Below are positions 10,401 to 16,524 of a stretch of 32,609 nt of DNA, in pieces. The stretch spans positions 1 through 32,609 of the forward strand of contig CACZZO010000027.1 of the NCBI GenBank assembly GCA_902785755.1, written 5' to 3'. Each line of letters opens with the position of its first letter. The first letter of the stretch is position 1. This stretch comes from an uncultured Bacteroidia bacterium (lineage in GTDB: Bacteria > Bacteroidota > Bacteroidia > Bacteroidales > F082). Position numbers and translations under genes: made by a program. The notes beneath the pieces are model-generated. The model was not told the DNA's origin and did not search any database. It saw only the letters and a program-made list of their open reading frames with translations.

Positions 10401-10838
10401 ATTGCGCAGAGTTATGTGCTTCGCGAGTTGCTGGCACATGCCAATACCTTCTTGAGCAATTTTTCAGACCGATACGAGTTGGTGTGCCAAAACAGCCTCA
10501 CCATCCTTGTCCGCGACTTGTACTATGGCGGCATGGCGCGTCCTGTCGACTTGGTTTCGGGCGGCGAGAGTTTCATCGTCTCGTTGGCCTTGGCCTTGGG
10601 TCTTTCCTCGCTCAACCGCAACAGCCTCTCCGCCGACATCCTCTTCATCGACGAGGGCTTTGGCACTTTGGACCCGACGGTTTTGGAAGTGGTGATGAAC
10701 ACCTTGGGCAGGCTGCAAGCTTTGGGCGACCGCCGCGTGGGGGTCATCAGTCATGTGGAGGCTTTGCGTGAGCGTATCCCCGTCAAGATTCTTGTGGAAA
10801 AAATAGACAATACCACAAGTCGGGTTTGCCAAGCCTGA
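7455..10838 (+). CDS. sbcC: Exonuclease subunit SbcC (Rad50-type SMC ATPase)
   Basis: This 1127-residue ATPase partners SbcD. The N-terminal Walker A is GETGSGKST near residues 36-44. Two long Lys/Glu/Gln-rich coiled coils (about 190-520 and 580-960) flank the zinc-hook CPVCGN (C551, C554), through which Rad50-type proteins dimerise. The C-terminal lobe has the ABC signature LVSGGESF and Walker B ILFIDEGFGTLD, followed by a conserved His (VISHVEAL). The size is in the usual SbcC range. The last codons lie within a 19-bp hairpin (10809-10849) that probably terminates the operon. Confidence 0.96.
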   Translation: MKFKQLTIHNIASIADATIHFDQKPLADESLFLICGETGSGKSTILDAICLALYKTTPRIRQSKSEKYVDESLQIIKNGENEGIQVSDPRQYLRRGTREGFVSLSFTGNNGENCTARIGFGIVGRSQNLKPAEWTLEVDRVTITKDKDIRAKIVDTVGFDFEQFCRTTMLAQGEFTRFLKSDEKEKSDILEKLTGTEIYSEIGKRIYEVTKEKETQKKNANIALETINLLDDEALNGLREQRLQAEAQSKEKEAGRKGLEKKKQWLEKENELVAAEQKAIQEVGDWESKNIENQVVEDRKIVAQWHRTEKERQAVAALRRLKQQDSMNRAENQRLEKIFKRLISGELFRNNEIEAKQKEISNLSAQLEAEQQYAAMYAESQLIIAKLGQHLDDAAKAKQYLAKTKEEEAKQPELEKTWQQRRTHLEEVGKALTEKESLVKSKQEELNQLNPRQLNHDYLKISEELRLVEDAENKLKNHAQAAKDLEESKIRVTEMEKTIQEKTTELESLKPQIVEAQLVYDTAKNLYEKTKLSVGDYAKALRHELQAGDVCPVCGNTIASLEHDEVLEQALKPLFEDFKNKESRLNELNDNKKSVEAEIKSQQNNVVTAKKEEQKKSEVLQAARAEVEKSCETLNIELDFNNLESILIEMKGDKTFRLESLTKDLEIVQLKQQEINDLNKEKDELSAQEKRAKDAVSEAEKSLSELKANIKHFKELASQKQTESEQVLKEVVDKISYPDWQGDIKQTMLRLKADAERFGQWQKQKEQLESQNEKAKMAQNLARKTCGRVKNLFPGWEISREACPITDLDSAWGKLLEEATQLHGNSTNVQNQIIENKQIIDSFLTSETELDISHLSALSDLSHSQIKDKEDVLNGIEKGLQTAKGALAQVKQNHESHRSDEPEIGEKDTLENLVIQIDAIKETLMVLARQMGEVDSQIKANDSRREDYNRQKAAFEQAEKEWLKWDSLCKIFGDKEGKTFRVIAQSYVLRELLAHANTFLSNFSDRYELVCQNSLTILVRDLYYGGMARPVDLVSGGESFIVSLALALGLSSLNRNSLSADILFIDEGFGTLDPTVLEVVMNTLGRLQALGDRRVGVISHVEALRERIPVKILVEKIDNTTSRVCQA

Positions 10839-10849
10839 CTTGTGGTATT
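10809..10849. terminator. Bidirectional terminator hairpin overlapping the sbcC stop codon
   Basis: AATACCACAAGTC (10809-10821) is perfectly complementary to GACTTGTGGTATT (10837-10849). Pairing continues inward with two wobbles to a stem of about 19 bp and a three-base loop. The sbcC TGA (10836-10838) is inside the right arm. On the plus strand GTTTGTGTT follows. On the minus strand the stem is followed by a T-rich stretch (six T at the complement of 10798-10803). This suits convergent genes on both sides. Confidence 0.8.
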
Positions 10850-10866
10850 GTTTGTGTTACAATAAG

Positions 10867-11706
10867 TTAAAGTGTGTCTTTAATGATGTTTGAAGCATCC
10901 GAAGTGGTGCTTCCCGTGGTGTTGGCATCGCCCGTATAGTGCAGGTCGCTGGCACCCGAAAGGCTGACGCGGATGTTGCCATCGCAATGAATATAAGCAT
11001 TGCTGGCACCTGTTATCGAGCCTTCGCACTGGTCGCAAACAAGGCCGTAACGGTTCTCCACGATTTGTTTGACGATATTGCTGGCACCAGTCAAGTCAAC
11101 CTTGAGCATGCCGACTTGACCTAAAAGTTTGACATTCGAGGCACCACTCAATTCAAGGTCGAGGTCATTGGCAGCCACATTACCATTGATGTTGGAACCA
11201 CCTGACAAATCCATGTCAATTTGGTCTGCCCAAATGTCGCCAAAGGAATTAGAAGCACCCGAAATACTAATATCCACCTCATCGGCATCGATGTCGCAAT
11301 AGAAATTGGAAGCACCCGACAATTCCACATCAACCTTTTGACCTTCAAGGCCATACTCCGAACGGAATTCCGAGGCACCCGACAGGTCGACGCTCGTCAA
11401 GTTGGCATTGTAAGGAATGGTGGCCTTCAATTCTCCGCCATAGACATTGGTAATGGGTTTGAGATAGATTTTCAGCGTGTTGTCAACGACTTCCACAATC
11501 ACCTTCGGCATGACATTTTCGCCCGCCGTGATGGTAATGACATCAACAGCATCGCTGACAGTGACGTCAAACGCATTGTGAACTTCAAGTTCAGTGTAGG
11601 CTCCCGGAACGTTGAAATCCTTGGTAATAGGGTCACCAGCAAACTTTTGGCAGCCGCTGAAAGCAAACAAAATCAAGGCTGAAAGGACAAACAAATACTT
11701 CTTCAT
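10867..11706 (-). CDS. GIN-domain (DUF2807-type) lipoprotein
   Basis: This 279-residue lipoprotein starts MKKYLFVLSALILF with a lipobox FSGC (Cys19). After the N-terminal strand region (DFNVPGAYTELEVHNAFDVTV) come about eight SGASN-type turns (SGASE, SGASN, SGGSN, TGASN, SGASD, SDASN) roughly every 20 residues. That is the pattern of the right-handed beta-helix 'putative autotransporter adhesin head, GIN' family common in Bacteroidota. Its molecular role is unknown; cell-envelope attachment is inferred from the lipobox. The frame extends 23 codons further upstream (to 11775), but that extension lacks the signal and lies over the -7 box, so 11706 is the better start. Convergent with sbcC. Confidence 0.88.
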   Translation of the reverse strand: MKKYLFVLSALILFAFSGCQKFAGDPITKDFNVPGAYTELEVHNAFDVTVSDAVDVITITAGENVMPKVIVEVVDNTLKIYLKPITNVYGGELKATIPYNANLTSVDLSGASEFRSEYGLEGQKVDVELSGASNFYCDIDADEVDISISGASNSFGDIWADQIDMDLSGGSNINGNVAANDLDLELSGASNVKLLGQVGMLKVDLTGASNIVKQIVENRYGLVCDQCEGSITGASNAYIHCDGNIRVSLSGASDLHYTGDANTTGSTTSDASNIIKDTL

Positions 11707-11772
11707 TTCGAATTGGCCGCTGTTATATACCATCGGGGCATCGGTTTTTGATTGGTTGATTAAAAACTGGCG

Positions 11773-11780
11773 CAAAAGTA
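11773..11780 (-). promoter_or_regulatory. -7 box (TACTTTTG) for the GIN lipoprotein
   Basis: It matches TAnnTTTG on the minus strand, 67 bases upstream of the ATG at 11706. The same octamer precedes four other genes in the window. Confidence 0.55.
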
Positions 11781-11855
11781 CAGTTTTACGCTGTTTCGTT
11801 AAACATGGGAATGTGTTTTTTATTGTGTTTTTGGTTTTGTATTGGGGAAAATATC

Positions 11856-11863
11856 TATTTTTG
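11856..11863 (+). promoter_or_regulatory. -7 box (TATTTTTG) for the P-loop ATPase
   Basis: TAnnTTTG match 85 bases upstream of the ATG at 11948. Candidate -33 TTTG words lie at 11830-11833 (22 bases upstream) and 11836-11839 (16 bases upstream). A tandem 14-bp repeat begins 12 bases downstream. Confidence 0.6.
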
Positions 11864-11874
11864 CAGCGAAAAAG

Positions 11875-11902
11875 TTGGCGCGAAAATATTGGCGCGAAAA
11901 TT
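11875..11902 (+). repeat. Tandem 14-bp direct repeat in a 5' leader
   Basis: TTGGCGCGAAAATA (11875-11888) is followed directly by TTGGCGCGAAAATT (11889-11902), 13 of 14 bases identical. It lies between the predicted start of transcription and the ATPase ATG, a position that suits an operator or leader element. Function unknown. Confidence 0.75.
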
Positions 11903-11947
11903 TCGCTCTATTTTAAGCAAAATGAATAACCTATAAAAGCAAGAAGA

Positions 11948-13072
11948 ATGAAGGCTAAACAACAGGATTTCAATCCGTTTTCCGTGCTCGCTTATCATGG
12001 TGAGGAATACTTCTGTGACCGCGAAAACGAGACAAAACAACTCAAAAAATCCCTTGAAAACGGTCGAAATGTGACCCTAATCAGCCCAAGAAGGATGGGA
12101 AAAACGGGATTAATCAAGCATGTTTTTAAAGAATTTGACTCCAAAGAAGTCCTTTGCCTCTATGTCGATTTGGACCAAACCACATGCCTTGCCGACATGG
12201 CCAGAGCCTTCGGCGAAGTGGTTTTGGAGAAAATCGGGATGCAGTCGGGGCGCGTTTGGAAGGAGATTTTGGCGTGGTTCAAGTCGTTGCGGCCCGTCAT
12301 GACCGCCAATCCCGCCACTGGTGCGCCCGAAATCAGCCTTGATGTGCAGCCCTCGGCGGCTGAAGCCTCGCTGAGGGAACTGTTCGGTTGGCTCGAAAAG
12401 TCAAAACTGCCGTGCTATTTGGCTTTCGATGAGTTCCAAGTCATTGCGGAATATCCCGAGCCTAAGATGGAGGCCCTGTTGCGCAGCCACATCCAGCACC
12501 TGACCAATGTCAATTTCATCTTCGCGGGCAGCCAAAAACACCTGATGACGGAAATGTTCATGGCCGCCAAGCGTCCGTTTTTCCAAAGCACGCAGATGTT
12601 TCCGCTTTACGAAATTCCCGAAGAGCCATATTTTGCCTTCGCGCAACGCCATTTTGAGCGCAACAAGCAGACCTTGCCACAAGAAACTTTCCACGAATTG
12701 TACACAACTGTTTACGGCCACACATGGTACATCCAGTGCCTGCTCAACCGGCTTTACCAATACGGAACGCGCCAAATCGACGGGCAAGTATTGCAAATGG
12801 CGATAAACGACATCCTAACCGAATACAAAGAAACCTTTAGAACTTATTGCAAGCTGCTTACTTCCAATCAGTTGTCGCTCATCAAAGCCATCGCCCACGA
12901 AGGCAAAGTGAAGGAAATCAGCGGAAAGGGATTTCTGCAAAAACACCAACTCGGCGCAGGCAGCACCGTAAGGAGCGCCCTCCGCGTCCTTATCGACAAG
13001 GAACTGATTGCGGAGGATGAGGATGGGTATAGCGTTTATGACAGGTTTTTCGGGCTTTGGCTGAGAAAATAA
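11948..13072 (+). CDS. P-loop ATP-binding protein (archaeal-type ATPase / AAA family)
   Basis: This 374-residue protein carries Walker A SPRRMGKTG (residues 46-54), Walker B CYLAFDEFQ (about residues 154-162) and a sensor-like IFAGSQKH. This is the stand-alone ATP-binding protein family with an N-terminal FNPFSV...REnE motif, found in many copies in Bacteroidales. The C-terminal 90 residues look like a winged helix (QLSLIKAIA ... GSTVRSALRVLIDKELI), suggesting DNA binding. The cellular role of this family is not established. It has its own -7 box. deoC follows after 47 bases but also has its own box, so co-transcription is uncertain. Confidence 0.85.
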   Translation: MKAKQQDFNPFSVLAYHGEEYFCDRENETKQLKKSLENGRNVTLISPRRMGKTGLIKHVFKEFDSKEVLCLYVDLDQTTCLADMARAFGEVVLEKIGMQSGRVWKEILAWFKSLRPVMTANPATGAPEISLDVQPSAAEASLRELFGWLEKSKLPCYLAFDEFQVIAEYPEPKMEALLRSHIQHLTNVNFIFAGSQKHLMTEMFMAAKRPFFQSTQMFPLYEIPEEPYFAFAQRHFERNKQTLPQETFHELYTTVYGHTWYIQCLLNRLYQYGTRQIDGQVLQMAINDILTEYKETFRTYCKLLTSNQLSLIKAIAHEGKVKEISGKGFLQKHQLGAGSTVRSALRVLIDKELIAEDEDGYSVYDRFFGLWLRK

Positions 13073-13094
13073 GAACCGTTTCAAGAAAAACCTT

Positions 13095-13102
13095 TACCTT
13101 TG
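13095..13102 (+). promoter_or_regulatory. -7 box (TACCTTTG) for deoC
   Basis: TAnnTTTG match 18 bases upstream of the deoC ATG. The identical octamer recurs before the second C1 protease (23105-23112). No good -33 word seen. Confidence 0.5.
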
Positions 13103-13119
13103 CCTAAAATTCTATCACC

Positions 13120-13959
13120 ATGAAATTCAAACCCTATAACCATAGCGAAGAAGCACTTAACGAACGCATTGCTCTGATTCTCAACGAAGAGAAGAAAAAA
13201 GGCCACGAAAAGGAAGCCTTGAAAACCATCTTCCAAAGCATTGATTTCACGACCTTGGAGGCCTTCGACAACGAGGCCAAAATCAAGGATTTTTGCGAAA
13301 AGGCACTGGCTTTCCCGAAACAGAAGCCACACCTCAGCGTGCCCGCCATCTGCATCTACAGCCCGTTTGTGCGGCAAGCCAAGCAGCTGTTGGCTGGCAG
13401 CGGCATCCGTGTGGCAACCGTCGCCTGTTGCTTCCCTTCGGGACAAATGCCTTTCGACCTGAAAGTCAAGGAGGTGGAGTATTGCGTCAGCGAAGGTGCA
13501 GATGAGGTCGATATGGTCATTTCACGCGGCACATTCCTCGCGGGAAGGTACGATGAGGTTTTTGAAGAAATCAAAACTATCAAGGAAACTTGCGGCGACA
13601 AGGCCCGACTGAAAGTCATCCTTGAAACGGGCGAACTGAAGACCGTGCAAAACATCCGCAAGGCCAGCGAATTGGCCATCCTCGCCGGTGCCGACTTCAT
13701 CAAAACCTCAACGGGCAAAGTGCCAGTGGCCGCCACACCTTTGGCCGCCATCGTCATGATCGACACCATCAAGGAATACTACGAGGCCACGGGCAAGAAG
13801 GTCGGTTTCAAGCCTGCCGGCGGCATGAAAACGCCCGACGACGCGCTCACCTATTATTATTTAGTGAAGAACATCCTCGGCGAGCAATGGCTCAACCCGA
13901 ATCTCTTCCGAGTGGGAACAAGTCGCTTGGCGGGGTTAATTCTGGAACAAATCAATTAA
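13120..13959 (+). CDS. deoC: Deoxyribose-phosphate aldolase
   Basis: The 279-residue class I aldolase cleaves 2-deoxyribose 5-phosphate to glyceraldehyde 3-phosphate and acetaldehyde in deoxynucleoside catabolism. The Schiff-base lysine is K195 in DFIKTSTGK, with the supporting acid D131 (EVDMVI) and second lysine K231 (VGFKPAGG). It has the N-terminal extension seen in longer DeoC proteins. Starts at MKFKPYN, 18 bases after a -7 box. It is followed by a large palindrome (13960-14099), not by another deo gene, so it seems to be a single-gene unit. Confidence 0.95.
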   Translation: MKFKPYNHSEEALNERIALILNEEKKKGHEKEALKTIFQSIDFTTLEAFDNEAKIKDFCEKALAFPKQKPHLSVPAICIYSPFVRQAKQLLAGSGIRVATVACCFPSGQMPFDLKVKEVEYCVSEGADEVDMVISRGTFLAGRYDEVFEEIKTIKETCGDKARLKVILETGELKTVQNIRKASELAILAGADFIKTSTGKVPVAATPLAAIVMIDTIKEYYEATGKKVGFKPAGGMKTPDDALTYYYLVKNILGEQWLNPNLFRVGTSRLAGLILEQIN

Positions 13960-14099
13960 TCACAAAACTCACAAAACTTGGCAAAACTCCAAAAAAACGT
14001 GGGCGGCTCCACAACCGTGTCGCCGCTGGGAAGCAGCCGGTTGGCGTGCTTCCCACTACCCACAAGAAAAAGGTTTTGAGGGTTTTGCAGGTTTTGTGA
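13960..14099. repeat. Intergenic palindrome P1 (reiterated CAAAAC word, structured core)
   Basis: The outer arms TCACAAAAC (13960-13968) and GTTTTGTGA (14091-14099) are perfect complements. Both arms continue as further AAAAC/GTTTT words. Inside, GTGGG (13999-14003) pairs with CCCAC (14059-14063), and TGGGAAGCA (14027-14035) pairs with TGCTTCCCA (14047-14055) around an 11-base loop. The left arm begins one base after the deoC stop. It may act as a terminator or be a dispersed repeat. Confidence 0.75.
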
Positions 14100-14117
14100 A
14101 ATAAAAAACAGACAAAT

Positions 14118-14528
14118 ATGGCAACAATCAAAGGAACTTACAAGGGCAATCTCCGCAATGAGATGACCCACGTACAATCGGGCGCGACCATCCTCACCGA
14201 CGCACCCACCGACAACCACGGCAAAGGCGAAGCCTTCTCGCCCACCGACCTCGCCTGCGGCGCTCTCGCCGCCTGCATGATGACCATCATGGGCATCAGT
14301 GCGCAAGGTCACAAATTCGACATCGAAGGCACGACTTACGAAGTGACCAAAACCATGGCCGCCGACCCGCGCCGCATCGGACAAATCGACCTCGTGTTCA
14401 ACTTCCCCGCAAAGGAATATACCGAAAAGCAGAAAGCCCTGCTTTGGGCCGCTGCCGAAAGCTGCCCCGTGGGCCGCTCGCTGCATCCCGATGTCATAGT
14501 GAACATCACCATGAATTTCCAAGCATGA
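14118..14528 (+). CDS. OsmC/Ohr-family protein
   Basis: This 136-residue protein has the OsmC fold signature: SPTDLACGALAACMMTIMG containing C53, and AAAESCPVGRSLHPD containing C116, the usual redox-active cysteine pair of OsmC/Ohr peroxidases. Members reduce organic hydroperoxides in the cytoplasm, though some serve other thiol chemistry; which applies here cannot be told. Its TGA at 14526-14528 overlaps the next gene's ATG (ATGATG from 14525), so the two are translationally coupled. Confidence 0.9.
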   Translation: MATIKGTYKGNLRNEMTHVQSGATILTDAPTDNHGKGEAFSPTDLACGALAACMMTIMGISAQGHKFDIEGTTYEVTKTMAADPRRIGQIDLVFNFPAKEYTEKQKALLWAAAESCPVGRSLHPDVIVNITMNFQA

Positions 14529-14908
14529 TGGAATACGACAACTTGAAAGGACTCCGCCACAGCGAAACGCTCGTGGTGGAGCATAAGGACACCGCCGCCG
14601 TTTATGGTTCGGGCGCGTTGGAGGTTTTTGCCACTCCCGCCATGATTGCCCTGATGGAGAAAACTTGTTTGGAAGCCGTAGCCGACAAAATTGGCGAAGG
14701 CAACACCACTGTGGGCATTGCGGTGAATATCAAACACTTGAAAGCCAGCCCTGTTGGAGCCACCATCCACTGCGAGGCTGAACTCACAGAAGTGGACCGC
14801 CGCCGCTTGGTCTTTGAAGTGAAATGCTTCGAGGATGAAACCCTCGTTGGCGAAGGCATCCATGAGAGGTTTGTGGTTGATAGCGAGAAGTTTATGAGTA
14901 AATTATAG
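14525..14908 (+). CDS. Hotdog-fold thioesterase (FlK-like)
   Basis: This 127-residue protein starts at ATGATG overlapping the OsmC stop; either ATG (14525 or 14528) could serve. The stretch LEVFATPAMIALMEKTC followed by VGIAVNIKHLKASPVG matches the thioesterase family related to fluoroacetyl-CoA thioesterase FlK, with the catalytic Thr/His positions in VFAT and IKHL. Substrate is probably an acyl-CoA but is not known. The frame runs open to 14444 inside the OsmC gene, but that extension has no family similarity. Coupled to OsmC. Confidence 0.85.
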   Translation: MMEYDNLKGLRHSETLVVEHKDTAAVYGSGALEVFATPAMIALMEKTCLEAVADKIGEGNTTVGIAVNIKHLKASPVGATIHCEAELTEVDRRRLVFEVKCFEDETLVGEGIHERFVVDSEKFMSKL

Positions 14909-14921
14909 AACAATGAAAACA

Positions 14922-15084
14922 AACTACGAATTACACGAATTTAACGAATACTGTTATCGGAATTTTGCAGCCAAGGCTGCGAATTACACATATTAGTTAT
15001 ACTCTTGGTTATTCGTGCCAATCAGCAACGAAGTTGCAAAATTCTATTCGTAACAATTCGTCTTATTCGTAAAAATTCGTAGTT
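14922..15084. repeat. Intergenic palindrome P2 (reiterated ACGAAT word)
   Basis: AACTACGAATT (14922-14932) and AATTCGTAGTT (15074-15084) are perfect complements. The left arm holds three ACGAAT words and the right arm four ATTCGT words. Further in, GAATTTTGCA (14960-14969) pairs with TGCAAAATTC (15035-15044), and small hairpins GCAGCC/GGCTGC (14967-14980) and GCAAC/GTTGC (15024-15036) sit in the core. It fills almost the whole gap between the thioesterase and TSCPD genes. Confidence 0.8.
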
Positions 15085-15100
15085 AAAAAACTGAAATCCA

Positions 15101-15349
15101 ATGAAATACACCTACAGAACCCAAGGCACTTGCAGTCAAGCCATCGAGTTTGAAATCGAGGATGGCATTGTCAAGAATGTGCAGTTTTACGGCGGCTGCA
15201 ACGGCAACACGCAAGGCATCAGCGCATTGGTGAATGGCATGAAAATTGATGAGGTGCTCCAGCGTTTGGAAGGCATCCGCTGCGGCTTCAAGAACACTTC
15301 TTGCCCTGACCAGCTTTGCAAGGCCATCCGACAGACCATGAAGGAATAA
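15101..15349 (+). CDS. TSCPD domain protein (TIGR03905-like)
   Basis: This is an 82-residue protein. The motif NTSCPDQLCKAI near residues 67-78, together with FYGGCNGNTQGI, identifies the small TSCPD family, related to a C-terminal domain of some ribonucleotide reductases. Four cysteines (C11, C29, C59 and the TSCPD cysteine) could bind metal. The function of stand-alone members is not established. It lies between palindrome P2 and the permuted-vWA lipoprotein (68-base gap, no clear -7 box). Confidence 0.9.
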   Translation: MKYTYRTQGTCSQAIEFEIEDGIVKNVQFYGGCNGNTQGISALVNGMKIDEVLQRLEGIRCGFKNTSCPDQLCKAIRQTMKE

Positions 15350-15417
15350 ATTCCCTCGTCTACAATTTTTCAACACGAATCTCGTTAATGACAAATAAAC
15401 AACAAAATCTAACGAAA

Positions 15418-16524
15418 ATGAAAAAACACATCTTAACCGTGGCAGCCCTGACGCTTGCCGTCGTGCTCACCACTTTCACCAGTTGCAGAAAACCCAAGGC
15501 CGAGGACAATACTCCCGCCAAGGAAGGCCTTTATTTGGGCATTGTCGGCTTCAACTCCGAGCTTTACACCATGCCGCTTGGCCTGCTCAACCAAGACACG
15601 AAGCACAACTTCAATGACTTCGTTACAGGCCTGACCATGCAAAACGGCACTATTCTTTATCATGCCGTCAACACGGGCATCAACAGTTTGGCCAAGGCCA
15701 AGATTCCGGAGAACCTCATCAACGTTTCAGTGGTGACTTTCACCGACGGCCTCGACCAAGGCTCCTATGTTTTGTCGGAAAACAACTACAACACTGGCGC
15801 AGAATACCTTACCGCCGTCAACAACAGAATCAACAACGAAATCATAGGCGGCACCAACATCTCTGCCTATTCCATCGGCGTGCGCGGCTCGGATGTGAAC
15901 GACATCGAGAGTTTCCGCAACAACCTTAACAAACTCTCGAGCGACCCCGCGCATAATGTCTTTGAGGTGAGCAATATGAGTGAAGCCTCCGAGAAATTCG
16001 CCCAAATCGCCCAACAGCTTTACAACCAAAGCACATTCTACAATGTCACGCTGAAGTTGCCGGCACAGGAACCCAACACCAAAATCCGTTTCACTTTCGA
16101 CAATGTGAATAATGCCGACGACTCCCAATGCTATATTGAAGGCATCTACATCCGCAACAACGGCAAAGGCCAACTGAAAGACATCCAATATGTTGGATTG
16201 GAGAGTATGACGGGCATCACTGTCACCGCTTCCTCGGAAGGCATCTTTGATGTGTTCTCTTTCCAAAACCTCACCGACATGGAGGGCAACCAAATGAGCA
16301 CTGACTATGTGAAGGAATGGAACTGGCTTGAGTCGTCGGCGCAATGGCAATACAACAGCGAGTTTACGCCGTCGGGCAACACAGAAGTCGTCAACGAATA
16401 CAAGAGTGCGATGATTATGCTCGTGCTTGACTGCTCCAGCTCGCTTGGCAACGACTTTACCAACATGAAGACCGCAGCCAACGGTTTCATCGAAACTTTG
16501 AGCGGGAATTACAGCGGGAGATAA
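15418..16524 (+). CDS. Lipoprotein with apparently circularly permuted von Willebrand A domain
   Basis: A 368-residue lipoprotein: MKKHILTVAA, hydrophobic core, lipobox TSC with Cys23. I chose ATG 15418 over the 34-codon longer frame because it gives the lipoprotein signal. Residues 38-200 read like a vWA domain lacking its first strand: LYLGIVGFNSELYTMPL (strand 2), NGTILYHAV with T78 (MIDAS loop 2), VSVVTFTDGLDQGS with D110 (MIDAS loop 3). The missing strand and helix, MLVLDCSSSLGNDFTNMKTAANGFI, occur at residues 334-358, carrying DxSxS (D338, S340, S342). A beta-rich segment (about 205-325) lies between. Metal-ion-dependent adhesion is inferred from the motif. The stop directly abuts the hexosaminidase stop. 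Confidence 0.85.
   Translation: MKKHILTVAALTLAVVLTTFTSCRKPKAEDNTPAKEGLYLGIVGFNSELYTMPLGLLNQDTKHNFNDFVTGLTMQNGTILYHAVNTGINSLAKAKIPENLINVSVVTFTDGLDQGSYVLSENNYNTGAEYLTAVNNRINNEIIGGTNISAYSIGVRGSDVNDIESFRNNLNKLSSDPAHNVFEVSNMSEASEKFAQIAQQLYNQSTFYNVTLKLPAQEPNTKIRFTFDNVNNADDSQCYIEGIYIRNNGKGQLKDIQYVGLESMTGITVTASSEGIFDVFSFQNLTDMEGNQMSTDYVKEWNWLESSAQWQYNSEFTPSGNTEVVNEYKSAMIMLVLDCSSSLGNDFTNMKTAANGFIETLSGNYSGR

Noticed and set aside
13960..15084. The palindromes read as integron attC sites or a CRISPR array.
   Set aside because: There is no integrase, no cassette-like small genes, and no regularly spaced repeats with unique spacers; flanking genes are ordinary metabolic genes.
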